Below are positions 48,051 to 59,988 of a stretch of DNA of 64,000 nucleotides, piece after piece. The DNA lies in assembly GCA_028869255.1 (NCBI GenBank), contig CP110972.1, positions 5,370,001-5,434,000 of the forward strand, in the 5' to 3' direction. Made by a program: the position numbers and the translations under genes. How positions within the stretch are numbered: the stretch's first letter is position 1; each line of letters starts with the position of its first letter. This DNA comes from Pseudomonas poae (GTDB lineage Bacteria; Pseudomonadota; Gammaproteobacteria; Pseudomonadales; Pseudomonadaceae). The notes under the pieces are model-generated. The model worked only from the letters and a program-made list of their open reading frames with translations, made no database searches and was not told the DNA's origin.

Positions 48051-50621
48051 TCAGGCCGGTTGGGCCTGGGACGACAGCGGTTGCAGCGGCAGCAACGGCG
48101 CGTGTGGGTCGGACTTGATCGAATCCCGCCACGCCGCCAGCCACTCAGGATGCCCTTCGCTCCAGACCTGTTCGTGCAGACGGGCCAGGGCTACTGGATC
48201 ACTGAGCAACGCCAGGCGATCGGCGTTGTTGAGGCCGGCAGGGCCGACTTTCAACGCATGGCGCACACGTTCGATACGCAGCCATTCAATCGGCTCTGCC
48301 TCACGGTGCCGCGAGGTCGCCAGGGCGCAGGCCAGGGCGTTCTGCTGCGGGTCGACCACCGAACGCACAAACCCGTCGTTGAGCGCGTGCCAACGGTTTT
48401 CGTGAGTGTACTTCTCGGTCGACAGCAACGCCTGCGGCGGGTTGTATTCCTCAGGTATCAGGAACAGGCTCTCGTCGCGGGATTTGAGGCCCAGGTTCAC
48501 GCGACTGGAAATCACCGACACCGGAATCGACAACATCAGCGAACCGACGATCGGCACCAGCCACCACAGGAAGCTTGGGTTCAACCACACCACCAACGCC
48601 GCCCAGAAGAAGCCCAGCAGGGTTTGCGTGCCGTGGCGCTTGATCGCCTCGCTCCATGGCGTGGAGTCGTCGTCACGCTGCGGCGAGTTCCAGGTCGCGG
48701 CCCAGCCGAGGAATGCGGCGAGCACGAAGCGGGTGTGGAAAATCATCCGCACCGGCGCCAGCAGCATGGAGAACAGCATCTCCAGCAGCATCGACAAGGT
48801 CACTTTGAACTTGCCGCCGAACTCTTTCGCGCCCTTGGCCCAGATCAGGATGATGCTCAGCAACTTGGGCAGGAACAGCAGCACGATGGTGGTGGAGAAC
48901 AGCGCCACCGCCTTGTCCGGATGCCATTGCGGCCACAGCGGGTACAGCTGGCGTGGCGCCATGAAGTACTGCGGCTCCATCAAGGTGTTCACCGCCAGCA
49001 GGGCCGTCGACAACACCAGGAAGAAGAACCACAACGGCGCCGACAGGTAGGACATCACGCCGGTCAGGAACACCGCACGGTGCACCGGGTGCATGCCTTT
49101 GACCAGGAACAGGCGGAAGTTCATCAGGTTACCGTGGCACCAGCGACGGTCACGCTTGAGTTCATCCAGCAGGTTCGGCGGCAGTTCTTCGTAACTGCCC
49201 GGCAGGTCGTAGGCAATCCACACGCCCCAGCCGGCACGGCGCATCAGCGCGGCTTCAACGAAGTCGTGGGAGAGGATCGCACCGGCAAATGCACCTTTAC
49301 CCGGCAACGGCGCCAGGGCGCAGTGCTCGATAAATGGCTTCATGCGGATAATCGCGTTGTGACCCCAATAGTGGGATTCACCCAACTGCCAGAAGTGCAG
49401 GCCGGCCGTAAACAGCGGGCCATACACACGGGTAGCGAACTGCTGCATGCGCGCATACAGGGTGTCCATGCCCGACGCACGCGGCGCGGTCTGGATAATC
49501 CCGGCATCCGGCGTGGCTTCCATCAGGCGTACCAGGCTGGTCAGGCATTCGCCGCTCATCACGCTGTCGGCGTCGAGCACCACCATGTACTTGTATTCAC
49601 CGCCCCAACGACGGCAGAAGTCGTCGAGGTTGCCGCTTTTACGCTTAACGCGACGACGGCGGCGGCGATAGAAGATCTTGCCGAAACCACCGGCTTCGCG
49701 GCACACATCCAGCCAGGCTTGCTGCTCGGCGATGCAGATGTCGGCATCGTTACTGTCGCTGAGGACGAAGAAATCGAAGCGGTCCAGGTCGCCCGTGGCG
49801 GCCACCGACTCGAACGTCGCACGCAAGCCGGCGAATACGCGCGGTACGTCTTCGTTGCAGATCGGCATTACCAGCGCGGTGCGGGCATCCTTTGGGATCG
49901 GCTCGTCACCGGCACTTTTACCGGAGATCCGGTATTTATCGTGGCCGGTGAGCAGCTCGAGGAAGCCCATCAACGCGGTCCAGAAACCGGCCGAAACCCA
50001 GCAGAACAAGATCCCGAACATGATCAGGATGCTGGTTTGCAGGGCGTAAGGCAGTACCTGGGTAGCGGTTTGCAGCAGGGTCTGGTTGCGGATTTCGTCG
50101 AAGTCGACCAGCGACCAGCCCTGGTACGGCATGATGCCTTTCATGTACCAGCCGGCGACGATGGTCTGGCCGAGCATCAGCACCAGCAGGATATAACGGC
50201 GGATCGAACCGACGGTGCGCCAGCGCGCAGCCGGCAACACACGCTCGTCTTTCGGCGGCTTCGGCGGGTTGGTGCGACCGGTCAACCGGCGCCAGCCGCG
50301 CACCAGGATATTGGTGCGCCATGGCTCCGGCACAACCTTGGTGCGACGAATCGGCGGCGTGGCCTTCAGGCACACGCGACCGCTGGCGTCGAGCCCCAGC
50401 ATTTCGGCGTCCTGCAGTTCTTCAGCCGTGTTGAGGGTCAACCGGCGGCCAACCGACGCTTGTGCGGCGTCAACCGGCGCGTCGAACGTGGAGGACGACA
50501 GGCGTTGGTGCAGCTCGCTGAAGGACGAGCAGCCCGCCAGTTCGGCGCGCTGCTCAGCGGTCATCGGGAGGTGCGCCAGATACTCGGACAGAGTCTCGGG
50601 CGTGGCTTGAGAATTACTCAT
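48051..50621 (-). CDS. opgH: Glucans biosynthesis glucosyltransferase H
   Basis: An 856-residue inner-membrane glycosyltransferase (GT2) that makes the beta-1,2-glucose backbone of osmoregulated periplasmic glucans. Several membrane helices flank the catalytic domain, which shows VLDADSVM and the [12 protein letters not shown] (QxxRW-like) motif. The start overlaps the opgG stop by 8 bases, so translation is coupled. The length is normal. Also called mdoH. Confidence 0.95.
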   Translation of the reverse strand: MSNSQATPETLSEYLAHLPMTAEQRAELAGCSSFSELHQRLSSSTFDAPVDAAQASVGRRLTLNTAEELQDAEMLGLDASGRVCLKATPPIRRTKVVPEPWRTNILVRGWRRLTGRTNPPKPPKDERVLPAARWRTVGSIRRYILLVLMLGQTIVAGWYMKGIMPYQGWSLVDFDEIRNQTLLQTATQVLPYALQTSILIMFGILFCWVSAGFWTALMGFLELLTGHDKYRISGKSAGDEPIPKDARTALVMPICNEDVPRVFAGLRATFESVAATGDLDRFDFFVLSDSNDADICIAEQQAWLDVCREAGGFGKIFYRRRRRRVKRKSGNLDDFCRRWGGEYKYMVVLDADSVMSGECLTSLVRLMEATPDAGIIQTAPRASGMDTLYARMQQFATRVYGPLFTAGLHFWQLGESHYWGHNAIIRMKPFIEHCALAPLPGKGAFAGAILSHDFVEAALMRRAGWGVWIAYDLPGSYEELPPNLLDELKRDRRWCHGNLMNFRLFLVKGMHPVHRAVFLTGVMSYLSAPLWFFFLVLSTALLAVNTLMEPQYFMAPRQLYPLWPQWHPDKAVALFSTTIVLLFLPKLLSIILIWAKGAKEFGGKFKVTLSMLLEMLFSMLLAPVRMIFHTRFVLAAFLGWAATWNSPQRDDDSTPWSEAIKRHGTQTLLGFFWAALVVWLNPSFLWWLVPIVGSLMLSIPVSVISSRVNLGLKSRDESLFLIPEEYNPPQALLSTEKYTHENRWHALNDGFVRSVVDPQQNALACALATSRHREAEPIEWLRIERVRHALKVGPAGLNNADRLALLSDPVALARLHEQVWSEGHPEWLAAWRDSIKSDPHAPLLPLQPLSSQAQPA

Positions 50622-52350
50622 CGGCAGGCAACTGATAGCTCCAGGTTTCGGTCAGGACTTGCTCGGTCTTGATCGGCTCCGGTGTGGCTGGGGCAGCTTC
50701 TGGCTGCTTGGCTTCCTTGTCTTTGGCGTCTTTCTTGGCCTGTTTCTCGTGCTGTTTGGCCAGGACCTTGTCGGCCTTGAGCACCTGGGTCGACACTTTC
50801 TCCGGCTCAGGCTGCACGATGTCTTGCACCAGCGCTGCACGCATTTCGGTCGGCTTGCCAGCGTCCTTGATCTTCAAGCGCAGGGTCAGGCGCCAGCCTT
50901 TGGTGTGCTCGTTGTAACGCACGCTGTTTTCAACCACTTCAGCGTTGTCACCGACGCTCACCTGGCTGCGCACCGGCGCGTCCGGCAGCAGTTTTTTCAG
51001 CGACGGGCCTTCGAAGTCCACCAGGTAGGCCACGCTGCCATCCGGCTGACGGATCAGGTTGGATTGCTTCACATCCCCCGTGGAACGCAGGGTCTGCTTG
51101 ACCCAGGCGCTTTCCGGCGAATGGAACGCAGCGTCGTCCAGGGTCCAGTGCAGGCGGTAGGAAACATCCAGCGGTTTGCCGACTTCCGGCAGTTCGGCCG
51201 GGCTCCAGAAAGCCACGATGTTGTCGTTGGTTTCATCGGCGGTCGGGATCTCTACCAGGTCGACGGAACCCTTGCCCCAGTCGCCTTCAGGCTCGATCCA
51301 GGCGCTTGGGCGCTTGTCGTAGTTGTCGTCCAGGTCTTCGTAGTGGCTGAAGTTGCGACCCCGTTGCAGCAGACCGAAACCACGCGGGTTTTCTACGGTG
51401 AAGTTGCTGACCGACAGGTGTTTAGGGTTGTTCAGCGGGCGCCAGATCCACTCGCCATTGCCGGCATGGATCGACAGGCCGCTGGAATCGTGCAGCTCAC
51501 GACGGTAGTTGAGCACCTTGGACGGCTGGTTCGCGCCGAACAGGAACATCGAAGTCAACGGGGCAACCCCCAGTTTGCTGACCTTGTCGCGCAGGAACAT
51601 CTGCGATTTCACATCGACCACGGTGTCGGTGCCCGGACGCAGGATCAGGCGATAGGCGCCGGTGGCACGTGGCGAATCCAGCAGAGCGAAGATCACCAGG
51701 TGCTTGTCACCCGGCTTCGGACGCTCGATCCAGAACTCGGTGAAACGCGGGAATTCTTCACCGGACGGCAGCGCGGTATCGATCGCCATGCCACGGGCGG
51801 ACAGGCCATACACCTGATCCTTGCCCACGACGCGGAAATAGCTGGCGCCGAGCATGGTCATGATTTCGTCTTGCTTGTCGCCCTTGTTGATCGGGTAAAG
51901 CACACGGAAGCCGGCATAACCCAGCTGTTCAGTAGCCTTGGGATCAACCTTGACGTCGCCGAAATCGAAACGCGCCGCGTCGTATTTGATTTCCTGGACG
52001 CTGTCGGCAGTGACTTCGTTGATTTTCACCGGTGTATCGAAGTGCATACCCTGGTGATAGAAGGACAGCTTGAACGGGGTGTTCTGATCAGCCCACTCGG
52101 CTTTGTCGCTGCGGAAACGAATCTTTTGGTAATCAGCGAATTTCATTTCGCGAAATTCGTTCGGCAGATTGCTGCGCGGAGCTTCGTATTTCTGCCCGGC
52201 CAGCTCTTTTGCCTTGGCCGACACATCATCCAGACTGAATGCCCACAGTTGACCCGCGCCGAACAGGCAAAACAGGGCAGAGCCCGTCACCAGTGCGTTT
52301 CGTAACCGTTTGGCAGACAATTTTGGTGCATTACAGGGACTAACAATCAC
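50614..52350 (-). CDS. opgG: Glucans biosynthesis protein G
   Basis: A 578-residue periplasmic protein needed for branching or release of osmoregulated glucans. The signal peptide ends at GQLWA; the mature protein starts [18 protein letters not shown] 52350 is chosen ([15 protein letters not shown] in translation) because GAGGG lies 8 bases upstream; the ATG at 52377 adds nine unsupported residues. The last 80 residues include an acidic/basic mixed stretch ([20 protein letters not shown]). The 266-base region upstream (52351-52616) holds the promoter region; I see no confident -10/-35 or repeat in it. Confidence 0.94.
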   Translation of the reverse strand: MIVSPCNAPKLSAKRLRNALVTGSALFCLFGAGQLWAFSLDDVSAKAKELAGQKYEAPRSNLPNEFREMKFADYQKIRFRSDKAEWADQNTPFKLSFYHQGMHFDTPVKINEVTADSVQEIKYDAARFDFGDVKVDPKATEQLGYAGFRVLYPINKGDKQDEIMTMLGASYFRVVGKDQVYGLSARGMAIDTALPSGEEFPRFTEFWIERPKPGDKHLVIFALLDSPRATGAYRLILRPGTDTVVDVKSQMFLRDKVSKLGVAPLTSMFLFGANQPSKVLNYRRELHDSSGLSIHAGNGEWIWRPLNNPKHLSVSNFTVENPRGFGLLQRGRNFSHYEDLDDNYDKRPSAWIEPEGDWGKGSVDLVEIPTADETNDNIVAFWSPAELPEVGKPLDVSYRLHWTLDDAAFHSPESAWVKQTLRSTGDVKQSNLIRQPDGSVAYLVDFEGPSLKKLLPDAPVRSQVSVGDNAEVVENSVRYNEHTKGWRLTLRLKIKDAGKPTEMRAALVQDIVQPEPEKVSTQVLKADKVLAKQHEKQAKKDAKDKEAKQPEAAPATPEPIKTEQVLTETWSYQLPADE

Positions 52351-52616
52351 GAGCAACCCTCGCCGAAAACAGATCAAAAAACCAACGGCCAGCTATCTAT
52401 ATGCCAGGTTGGCGAGCATTGTTCCGACTGCATTGGATCAGAATGATTCCCCAATCGCCGTCGGACAAGTCTCTACCTAAGTCAAAAATGGACCAATCAA
52501 CGCTGATCCCCGTAGCGCGCGATTATCTAGTAGCCCGCGATACAACGCATCAGGGACAACGAAGTATTTGTAGCGAAACCCTGCGTTTTTAGGCATTAAA
52601 GTCGTTTTTAATACAT

Positions 52617-53054
52617 TCATGTCTGTAAGAGGAAGGTCACAGGGCCATCATTGACCAGATGCACCTGCATATCGGCGCCAAAACGCCCCGACGCCACCTT
52701 GCCATGCAATTGTTGCGCTTGTAACAGCAAGTGATCAAATAGCGCCGCTCCCAGCGCCGGAGGGGCCGCCGAGGTGAAGCTTGGCCGCAACCCGCTTTTG
52801 GTGTCCGCCGCCAGAGTGAATTGCGACACCAGCAGCAAACCACCGCCGACATCCTTCAACGACAGGTTCATCTTGCCCTCGTCGTCACTGAACACCCGGT
52901 AGTTAAGCAGTTTGTGCAGAAGTTTGTCGGCACTCTGGGGCGTATCCGACGGTTCGACGGCCACCAGCACCAGCAAACCCTGGTCGATGGCCCCCACGAT
53001 TTCGCCCGCGACCTCGACCCGGGCGCCACGCACCCGTTGCAACAGACCCTTCAT
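52617..53054 (-). CDS. dtd: D-aminoacyl-tRNA deacylase
   Basis: A 145-residue enzyme that hydrolyses D-aminoacyl-tRNAs. The two active-site motifs are present as [11 protein letters not shown] and [11 protein letters not shown]. Its start overlaps the stop of pip by 4 bases (ATGA), so the two are coupled. Confidence 0.95.
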   Translation of the reverse strand: MKGLLQRVRGARVEVAGEIVGAIDQGLLVLVAVEPSDTPQSADKLLHKLLNYRVFSDDEGKMNLSLKDVGGGLLLVSQFTLAADTKSGLRPSFTSAAPPALGAALFDHLLLQAQQLHGKVASGRFGADMQVHLVNDGPVTFLLQT

Positions 53055-54022
53055 GCTTCTTCTGGCGGCAGGTCAAGCAGGCGCCGTGCCATCTCACCGG
53101 TGGCGCGCACCAGCGCGTCGGTAATCCCGGGCTCGGACGCCGCATGGCCCGCCTCGCGAATCACCTGCAACTCACTGTTGGGCCATGCCTGATGCAGCTC
53201 CCAGGCGTTGTCCAGCGGGCAGATCATATCGTAGCGGCCATGGATGATGACGCCAGGCAGATGGGCGATCTTGTGCATGTCGCGGATCAGCTGGTTAGGC
53301 TCCAGGAAGGAGTTGTTGGTGAAGTAGTGGCATTCGATACGCGCAATCGACAGTGCCCGTTGCGGCTCGGAAAACCGCTCCACATGCTGCGGGCTCGGGC
53401 ACAGGCCCAGCATGCGGCCTTCCCAGCCGGACCAGGCTTTGGCCGCGTGCATCTGGGCGATCTGGTCGTTGCCGGTGAGGCGCTTGTGGTAGGCGGCGAC
53501 CAGGTCGTGGCGCTCATCCGCCGGGATCGGGGCCAGGTAGTCCTGCCAGTAATCCGGGAACATGCGGCTCGCACCTTCCTGGTAGAACCAGTGAATATCC
53601 TGCGAACGGGCGAGGAAAATGCCGCGCAGGATCAGCCCATGCACGCGCTCGGGGTGGCTTTGCGCGTAGGCCAGGGACAGGGTGGAGCCCCAGGAGCCGC
53701 CGAACAACACCCATTTTTCAATGCCCAGGTGTTCGCGGATGCGCTCAAGGTCGGCGACCAGGTCCCAGGTGGTGTTGTTTTCAAGGCTGGCACGCGGGGT
53801 GGAACGGCCGCAACCACGCTGGTCGAAGGTGACGATGCGGTACAGGTTCGGATCAAAGTAGCAGCGGCTCTGGGCATCGCAACCGGAGCCGGGGCCACCA
53901 TGGATGAATACGACAGGCAAGCCTTCGGGGGAGCCGCTTTCATCGACGTACAGGGTGTGGGTGTCATCGACGGCCAGATCGTGCCGGGCGTAGGGTTTGA
54001 TCTGCGGGTACCAAGTCTGCAT
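53051..54022 (-). CDS. pip: Proline iminopeptidase
   Basis: A 323-residue cytoplasmic alpha/beta hydrolase (S33) that removes N-terminal proline. The oxyanion motif HGGPGSG is at 41-47 and the nucleophile Ser110 lies in GGSWGS. The C-terminal [10 protein letters not shown] and EAGHAASEP carry the Asp and His of the triad. Length and N-terminus ([20 protein letters not shown]) are typical. Confidence 0.95.
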   Translation of the reverse strand: MQTWYPQIKPYARHDLAVDDTHTLYVDESGSPEGLPVVFIHGGPGSGCDAQSRCYFDPNLYRIVTFDQRGCGRSTPRASLENNTTWDLVADLERIREHLGIEKWVLFGGSWGSTLSLAYAQSHPERVHGLILRGIFLARSQDIHWFYQEGASRMFPDYWQDYLAPIPADERHDLVAAYHKRLTGNDQIAQMHAAKAWSGWEGRMLGLCPSPQHVERFSEPQRALSIARIECHYFTNNSFLEPNQLIRDMHKIAHLPGVIIHGRYDMICPLDNAWELHQAWPNSELQVIREAGHAASEPGITDALVRATGEMARRLLDLPPEEA

Positions 54023-54125
54023 TGCGCGCTCCGTAGGGGGTCGGGTTCATCCCTGGGGGGACGTCTTTTATTTTGCCGTCTGGCACTATAAACCCGAATT
54101 GTGCAATGAGCATGTCCTTGAGCAC

Positions 54126-55055
54126 TTAGACCTGTGTCAGCCGTTCGCTCCTTAGGTAGCCCAGCAGATAGCTGTACAGCTGATCCACCTCCGGCGCCTG
54201 GCCGCGCGCGCGTAAACAGCCGTGGACCAGGCCTTTGCCGGGATACAGCACGGTCGGCACCCCGGCCGCTTGCAGGCGTTCGGCGTAGAGCATGCCGTCA
54301 TCGCGCAGCGGGTCGAACTGGGCCACGGCAATCAGGGCCTTGGGCAAACCGCTGAAATCCTCGGCCAGCAGCGGCAGGGCGTAGGCTGATGGCTCGCGTG
54401 TGCCACGCAGGTACAGCGCCAGGTAGCAGTCGGTGTCGGCCGTGCTGAGCAGGGGCGCATCCCTGCAATCGCGGCGCGACGGTAAGTCGGCCGGGCCGCC
54501 CAGGCCGGGGTAGATCAACACTTGGGCCTGGGGCAGCGGTTGCCCCTCATCGCGCAGCCCCAGGCACAAAGCCGCCGCGAGATTGCCGCCCGCACTGTCG
54601 CCGATCACCACCCGGCGTTGCAGGTTGATGGGGTGCGGCCCCTTCCCCGCCTGGATCGCCTGCCACACGGCGCGGCAATCCTGGTATGCCGCCGGGAACG
54701 GGTGTTCCGGTGCCAGGCGGTAGTCAATGGCGATCACCAGCAGTTGCAGCGCGCTTGCCAGTTCGAAGCAGATGAAGTCGTGGGAGTCCAGCCCACCGAC
54801 CACCCAGCCGCCGCCGTGCATATAAAGGAGGCAGGGCCAGCCGTCGGGTGGAGTGGGCCAGGTCGGCAGATAACTGCGCACGCGAACGCCGCCCAGGATG
54901 AGGTCCTCGACCAGCAAGTCCTCTGGTGGCGGTGGGGTGAATGCCTGGCACATTCGGTCGTAGTTCTGGCGTAGCCCCGCCAGCGACGAATCATCGCTGG
55001 TGAAGGATTCGGTCTTGGCGACAAAGGCTGCGAGCTGCAAAGAGAGCGGATACAT
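54126..55055 (-). CDS. Alpha/beta hydrolase, hormone-sensitive-lipase-like esterase
   Basis: A 309-residue carboxylesterase-type enzyme. The HSL-family oxyanion motif HGGGW (about 80-84) and the nucleophile elbow GDSAGGN (Ser154) are clear. AQFDPLRDDG gives the triad Asp and GLVHGCL the His; family members usually have Phe after HG, here Cys. No signal peptide. ATG 55055 is chosen because AGGGA is better spaced for it than for the TTG at 55061. The substrate is unknown; probably short-chain esters. Confidence 0.88.
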   Translation of the reverse strand: MYPLSLQLAAFVAKTESFTSDDSSLAGLRQNYDRMCQAFTPPPPEDLLVEDLILGGVRVRSYLPTWPTPPDGWPCLLYMHGGGWVVGGLDSHDFICFELASALQLLVIAIDYRLAPEHPFPAAYQDCRAVWQAIQAGKGPHPINLQRRVVIGDSAGGNLAAALCLGLRDEGQPLPQAQVLIYPGLGGPADLPSRRDCRDAPLLSTADTDCYLALYLRGTREPSAYALPLLAEDFSGLPKALIAVAQFDPLRDDGMLYAERLQAAGVPTVLYPGKGLVHGCLRARGQAPEVDQLYSYLLGYLRSERLTQV

Positions 55056-55086
55056 GTGCAAATATCCCTGACAATGAAGATCCCAA

Positions 55087-55176
55087 TGTGGGAGCTGGCT
55101 TGCCTGCGATAGCGGTCAGTCAGACAACTTATCTGGCGACTGACACACCGTATTCGCGGGCAAGCCCGCTCCCACA
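55087..55176. repeat. REP doublet between esterase and the quaternary-amine binding protein
   Basis: TGTGGGAGCTGGCTTGCCTG at 55087 pairs with a GCGGG-type inverse ending at 55176. The two arms thus have different core variants. The CTGACACACCG spacer text again matches other doublets. Confidence 0.82.
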
Positions 55177-55194
55177 TTTGGTCGGTGTAAGTGC

Positions 55195-56142
55195 TCAGGG
55201 TTTCAGGCTTGCCTGTACCGCCGCCAAGCCATCACCCCCCTCAAACGCCTTCACCCCGGCCAGCCAGCGCTGCAAGTCCTCGGGATGATCACGCAGCCAC
55301 TGCCTGGCCACGTCCTGGGGCGACTGGCGCTCCATGATCGGCACCATCAACTGGCTTTCCTGGGCGGCGGTAAACGTCAGGTTGGCAAGCAGGCGATTGG
55401 CGTTGGGGCAGCGCTCGGCAAAATCCGGCGCGGTGACGGTGGAAACAGTCGCCCGGCCTTCATCGGGGCCGAATACGTCTTCGCTGCCGGTGAGGTAGGC
55501 CATTTTCATATTGATATTCATCGGGTGCGGGGTCCAACCCACGAACACCACGAACTCCTTGCGGTTCACGGCACGCTGCACCGCCGCCAGCATGCCCGCC
55601 TCACCGGAGGCCACCAGCTTGAAGCCGCCCAGGCCGAAATGGTGGGTGTCGATCATTTTCTGGATATCGGTATTCGCGCCGCTGCCGGGCTCGATGCCAT
55701 AGATCTTGCCGCCGAGCTTGTCCTTGAAACGGGCGATGTCGGCAAAGGTTTTCAACCCGGCATCGGCCACGTACTGCGGCACGGCCAGGGTGGCCTGGGC
55801 GTCGGCGAGGCTGGGGGTGTCGAAGACTTTGACCTGCTTGGCGGCCAGGAACGGCGCGATGTTGTTGTCCATCGCCGGTTTCCAGTAGCCGAGGAAGATA
55901 TCCAGGCGCTTGTCGCGGATGCCGGCAAAGATGATCTGTTGCACCGCGCTGGTCTGTTTGCTGTCGTAGCCCAGGCCGTTGAGCAGCACATCGGCCATGC
56001 CGGACGTGGCGATCACATCGGTCCAGCTGACCACGCCCATGCGCACGGTTTTGCAGGAGGCCGGCTCGGCGGCCATGGCGTGCGCACTGAGCAGTGCAGC
56101 GCCGGTGAGGGTCAACAGGTAACGGTTGAACAGTCTTTTCAT
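55195..56142 (-). CDS. Quaternary-amine (choline/betaine-type) periplasmic binding protein, orphan
   Basis: A 315-residue OpuAC/ChoX-family protein with a signal peptide (ends AHAMA). The aromatic box for a trimethylammonium head is visible: W40 (VVSWTD), W87 (GYWKPAMD), Y124 and W203 (VGWTPHPMN), positions close to those of rhizobial ChoX. It has no permease or ATPase beside it, like the orphan CaiX/BetX binding proteins that share the Cbc transporter in other pseudomonads. ATG 56142 is chosen; the upstream frame runs through a REP element. Ligand could be choline, betaine, carnitine or, given the hut genes nearby, a histidine-derived betaine. Confidence 0.88.
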   Translation of the reverse strand: MKRLFNRYLLTLTGAALLSAHAMAAEPASCKTVRMGVVSWTDVIATSGMADVLLNGLGYDSKQTSAVQQIIFAGIRDKRLDIFLGYWKPAMDNNIAPFLAAKQVKVFDTPSLADAQATLAVPQYVADAGLKTFADIARFKDKLGGKIYGIEPGSGANTDIQKMIDTHHFGLGGFKLVASGEAGMLAAVQRAVNRKEFVVFVGWTPHPMNINMKMAYLTGSEDVFGPDEGRATVSTVTAPDFAERCPNANRLLANLTFTAAQESQLMVPIMERQSPQDVARQWLRDHPEDLQRWLAGVKAFEGGDGLAAVQASLKP

Positions 56143-56278
56143 GAAAGAGGTCTCACTCGGCAGCTTTATTGTGGGGAGTGGCGTCTGACGCGCCGTACCC
56201 ACAACCTTACCCAGCGGGATCTCGGTTAACACGAACTGTGGCGACCGGCAGTTGCACTGGGGCGACCGAGAGGCCGCC

Positions 56279-56361
56279 TTCGCGAGCAAGCCCGCTCCCA
56301 CACTTGACCGAGTTCAATCATGAGAATGCGGTCAAAATGTGGGAGCGGGCTTGCTCGCGAA
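56279..56361. repeat. REP pair, tail-to-tail, downstream of hutG
   Basis: A reversed unit ending GCAAGCCCGCTCCCACA (56279-56302) and a forward TGTGGGAGCGGGCTTGCTCG unit (56338-56361) are perfect inverses around 35 bases. It sits between hutG and the orphan binding-protein gene and probably separates their transcripts. Confidence 0.85.
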
Positions 56362-56384
56362 AGCTATTGCAGCAACACCGAAAA

Positions 56385-57185
56385 TTACCGGTAGCGCTGC
56401 TGCCCCCAGGCCAGCAACCCTTCCAGCAATTGCTTTAATACCACCCGCGTCGGTTCAGCCAGGTCCGGCCGATAACGAAACGGCTCAAACTCTTCCATAT
56501 ACGCGCTCTGGCACAACTCCAGCTGCACCGCGTGAATATCCTGCCCCGGGTCGCCATAGTGCCGGGTGATATGCCCGCCCTTGAAGCGCCCGTTCAGCAC
56601 GTGGGTGTACTGCGGATGGGCGGCGCAGATCGCTTCAAGCTGGCCGGCCAGCTCAGGATCACAGGACGCGCCATTGAAGGTGCCGAGGTTGAAGTCCGGC
56701 AGCTTGCCGTCGAACAGGTGCGGGATCACCGAGCGAATCGAGTGCGCATCGAACAGCAGCGCATAGCCGAACTCGGCCTTGAGCCGCGCCAGCTCTTCTT
56801 GCAGGGTGCGGTGATACGGGCCCCAGACCTTTTGCAGGTAGCTGGCACGTTCCGTCTCGCTCGGCTCCAGCCCCTCGCGGAACAACGGCACGCCGTCAAA
56901 CAGCGTGGCCGGGTACAGCCCGGTGGTCGCGCCGGCGTACAGCGGCTTGTCGTCGGACGGCCGGTTGAGGTCGATGACAAACCGCGAATACTCGGCCGCC
57001 AGGGTGCTGGCGCCCAGCGCTTCGGCAAAGTCATACAGCGCAGGTATGTGCCAGTCGGTGTCCGGCAGGCTTTGCGCCTCGGGGATCAACCCGGCTTCGA
57101 CCGCAGGCGTGAGGCGCAGGCCGGCATGAGGCATGCTGATCAGCAGCGGCACGCGACCTTGTTTGAAGTTCAGAACCTTATCCAC
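56385..57185 (-). CDS. hutG: N-formylglutamate deformylase
   Basis: A 266-residue enzyme that ends the five-step histidine pathway by releasing formate from N-formylglutamate. SMPHAG, FVIDLNRPSD, LLFDAHSIRS and KGGHITRHYGDPG are the family's metal/substrate motifs. The start is GTG 57185 with GAGGAG 7 bases upstream. Twelve bases separate it from hutI. Confidence 0.95.
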   Translation of the reverse strand: MDKVLNFKQGRVPLLISMPHAGLRLTPAVEAGLIPEAQSLPDTDWHIPALYDFAEALGASTLAAEYSRFVIDLNRPSDDKPLYAGATTGLYPATLFDGVPLFREGLEPSETERASYLQKVWGPYHRTLQEELARLKAEFGYALLFDAHSIRSVIPHLFDGKLPDFNLGTFNGASCDPELAGQLEAICAAHPQYTHVLNGRFKGGHITRHYGDPGQDIHAVQLELCQSAYMEEFEPFRYRPDLAEPTRVVLKQLLEGLLAWGQQRYR

Positions 57186-57197
57186 AAAAAATGCTCC

Positions 57198-58403
57198 TCA
57201 AACAGTGACGTCGACGCCATGGCGCACGACGCGTTTATCCAGCTCGCCGCCCAGCCAATAAGCCAGGTCAGCGGGGCGATCAATCTGCCAGGCGACAAAA
57301 TCCGCAACCTTGCCGACTTCCAGCGAACCATGGGTGTTGCCCATGCCCAGCGCGGTGGCCGCATGTTGCGTGGCGCCGGCCAGGGCTTCTTCCGGGGTCA
57401 TGCGGAACAGGGTGCAGGCCATGTTCAGCATCAGGCGCACCGACAACGCCGGCGAGGTGCCTGGGTTGAGGTCGCTGGCGATGGCGATCTTCACACCGTG
57501 CTTGCGCAGGGCGTCCATCGGCGGCAACTGGGTCTCACGCAGGAAGTAGAACGCGCCCGGCAACAGTACGGCGACAGTGCCCGAGGCGGCCATGGCGATG
57601 GCGTCTGCTTCGGTCATGAATTCCAGATGGTCCGCCGAGAGTGCGTGATAGCGTGCCGCCAGGCTGGAGCCATGCAAGGAGGAAAGCTGCTCGGCGTGCA
57701 GCTTCACCGGCAGGCCCAGTTGCTGGGCGACCTTGAACACGCGCTCCACCTGTTCCGGGGAAAACGCCAGGTATTCGCAGAAGGCGTCCACCGCATCCAC
57801 CAGCCCTTCCGCCGCCAGGGCCGGGAGCATCTCGTTGCAGATGTGATCGATATAGTCGTCGGCGCGGTCCTTGTACTCCGGCGGCAACGCGTGGGCCGCC
57901 AGGCACGTGGCGCGCACGCTGACCGGCAGCGCGTCGCCGAGGCGACGAATCACCCGCAGCAATTTGCGCTCGCTGGCCAGGTCCAGGCCGTAGCCGGACT
58001 TGATCTCTACCGTGGTCACACCGTCACGCAGCAAACTGCGCAGGCGCTTGTGAGCGCTGGCGAACAATTCATCCTCAGTGGCGGCGCGGGTGGCGCGCAC
58101 GGTGCTGGCAATACCGCCGCCCTTGGCCGCGATTTCGGCGTAGCTAACGCCCTCAAGGCGCTGCTCGAACTCGCCGCTGCGATTGCCGCCGAACACCGTG
58201 TGGGTATGGCAGTCGATCAGCCCGGGGGTCACCCACGCGCCTTGCAGGTCATGCACCTGGGCGTAATCCGCCGGCGGCACTTGGCTGCGCGGGCCGACCC
58301 ACTCAATGAGCGAGCCTGCAGTGACCAGGGCGGCATCCTCGATGATCGAGTATTTGCCCTGGGCCATGGTTGCGACGTGGCAGTGTTGCCAAAGCGTTTT
58401 CAT
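57198..58403 (-). CDS. hutI: Imidazolonepropionase
   Basis: A 401-residue amidohydrolase-family enzyme that opens the ring of imidazolone propionate. Metal-binding [12 protein letters not shown], substrate and metal residues in KLHAEQLSS, and ALSADHLEF are visible, as is the Asp of [12 protein letters not shown] 58403 has GGGAGG 5 bases upstream; TTG 58406 would be too close. Between hutT and hutG in one run. Confidence 0.96.
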   Translation of the reverse strand: MKTLWQHCHVATMAQGKYSIIEDAALVTAGSLIEWVGPRSQVPPADYAQVHDLQGAWVTPGLIDCHTHTVFGGNRSGEFEQRLEGVSYAEIAAKGGGIASTVRATRAATEDELFASAHKRLRSLLRDGVTTVEIKSGYGLDLASERKLLRVIRRLGDALPVSVRATCLAAHALPPEYKDRADDYIDHICNEMLPALAAEGLVDAVDAFCEYLAFSPEQVERVFKVAQQLGLPVKLHAEQLSSLHGSSLAARYHALSADHLEFMTEADAIAMAASGTVAVLLPGAFYFLRETQLPPMDALRKHGVKIAIASDLNPGTSPALSVRLMLNMACTLFRMTPEEALAGATQHAATALGMGNTHGSLEVGKVADFVAWQIDRPADLAYWLGGELDKRVVRHGVDVTV

Positions 58404-58418
58404 CAACGCCTCCCTAAA

Positions 58419-59828
58419 TTAACGATGAGACAAAGCCGGGTCGTAGTCGACCTTGGCCGCTTGCCCCGCTGCGGGCTTGACCCACAGCAGGTAAGCCACC
58501 ACCAGCAACACGATCCACACGGCGCCGACCAGCAAGGCCGCCTGGGTGTCCGGGAAGTAACCCAGCACGCCAAATACAAACAGCATGAACGCAATGGCCG
58601 CCGCTGGCGCATAGGGCCAGAACGGCACCGGGAATTTCAGTTCGGCCACCTGTGCCTTGCTCATCGAGCGGCGCATGGCGACCTGGGTAAACAGGATCAT
58701 CAGCCACACCCACACGGTGGCGAAGGTGGCAATCGAGGCGATCAGCAGGAACACGTTTTCCGGGATCAGGTAGTTGAGCACCACGCCGCCCAACAGCGCT
58801 GCGCCCATCACCACCACAGTCATCCACGGCACGCCGTGCCTGGACAACTGCGCAAAGCCCTTGGGCGCCTGCCCTTGCTGAGCTAGGCCGTACATCATGC
58901 GGCCGGCGCCGAAGATGTCGCTGTTGATCGCCGAGACGGCTGCCGAGATCACCACGATGTTGAGGATGGTCGCTGCCGAGTCAATGCCCAGGTTGCTGAA
59001 GATCTGCACGAACGGGCTGCCCTGGCTGCCGATCTGCGGCCACGGGTAAATGGCCATCAAGACAAACAGGGTCAGCACGTAGAACAACAGGATGCGCAGC
59101 GGCACCGCATTGATCGCTTTGGGAATCACGCGCTGCGGGTCTTTGGCTTCACCGGCGGTGATGCCGATGATTTCGATGCCGCCGAAGGCGAACATCACCA
59201 CTGCAAACGAGGCGATCAGGCCGCCGATGCCATTGGGCATGAAGCCGCCGTGGGCCCACAGGTTGCTCAGGCCGCTGGCTTGAGTGTCGCCGGCCGAATG
59301 AATGCCGAACAGCATGATGCCGAAGCCGCCGAGGATCATCGCCACGATGGCGCCGACCTTGAGCAGCGACAGCCAGAATTCCATCTCGCCAAACACTTTG
59401 ACGTTGCACAGGTTCAGGCCGCCGATCAAAAACACGATACCGAGCACCCACACCCACCGCGCCACGTCGGGAAACCAGAAACCCATGTAGATGCCGAAGG
59501 CGGTGACGTCGGCGAGGCAGACGATGATCATTTCAAAGGCGTAGGTCCAGCCGAGGATAAACCCGGCCATGGGGCCCAGGTAGGTGCTGGCGTATTGGCC
59601 GAAGGAGCCGGCCACAGGGTTGTGCACGGCCATTTCGCCGAGGGCGCGCATCACCATGAATACGGCGGCGCCGCCGATCAGGTAAGCCAGCAGCACGGCA
59701 GGCCCGGCCATCTGGATAGCCGAGGCGGAGCCATAGAACAGCCCGGTGCCGATCGCGGAACCGAGTGCCATGAAGCGAATATGTCGGGCGCTGAGCCCGC
59801 GTTTCAAACCTTTTTCTTGCTGGTGCAT
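58419..59828 (-). CDS. hutT: Amino-acid permease, probable histidine transporter HutT
   Basis: A 469-residue APC-superfamily permease with 12 predicted helices and the amino-acid permease start [19 protein letters not shown]. Its place between hutH and hutI identifies it as the histidine transporter of the hut operon; specificity is inferred, because ProY and similar permeases look alike. AGGACGAG precedes ATG 59828. Confidence 0.9.
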   Translation of the reverse strand: MHQQEKGLKRGLSARHIRFMALGSAIGTGLFYGSASAIQMAGPAVLLAYLIGGAAVFMVMRALGEMAVHNPVAGSFGQYASTYLGPMAGFILGWTYAFEMIIVCLADVTAFGIYMGFWFPDVARWVWVLGIVFLIGGLNLCNVKVFGEMEFWLSLLKVGAIVAMILGGFGIMLFGIHSAGDTQASGLSNLWAHGGFMPNGIGGLIASFAVVMFAFGGIEIIGITAGEAKDPQRVIPKAINAVPLRILLFYVLTLFVLMAIYPWPQIGSQGSPFVQIFSNLGIDSAATILNIVVISAAVSAINSDIFGAGRMMYGLAQQGQAPKGFAQLSRHGVPWMTVVVMGAALLGGVVLNYLIPENVFLLIASIATFATVWVWLMILFTQVAMRRSMSKAQVAELKFPVPFWPYAPAAAIAFMLFVFGVLGYFPDTQAALLVGAVWIVLLVVAYLLWVKPAAGQAAKVDYDPALSHR

Positions 59829-59882
59829 TTCTCGTCCTTAATTATTTTTATCCTGAGAAAATCCAAATCTGGCGAAAATCAA

Positions 59883-59971
59883 TGTGGGAGCTGGCTTGCC
59901 TGCGATGACGGACGTCCAGACAGCTCATCTGGAGCTGACACACCGCTATCGCAGGCAAGCCAGCTCCCACA
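59883..59971. repeat. REP doublet between hutH and hutT
   Basis: TGTGGGAGCTGGCTTGCCTG and its perfect inverse GCAGGCAAGCCAGCTCCCACA flank about 40 bases. It lies within the hut operon, in the 160-base hutH-hutT gap. Confidence 0.85.
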
Positions 59972-59988
59972 ATGGTTCGGAGTCGCTC

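Noticed and set aside
48060-50672. 870-residue plus-strand open frame opposite opgH
   Set aside because: Shadow frame with His/Arg/Gln-rich text; opgH is complete and has all its motifs.
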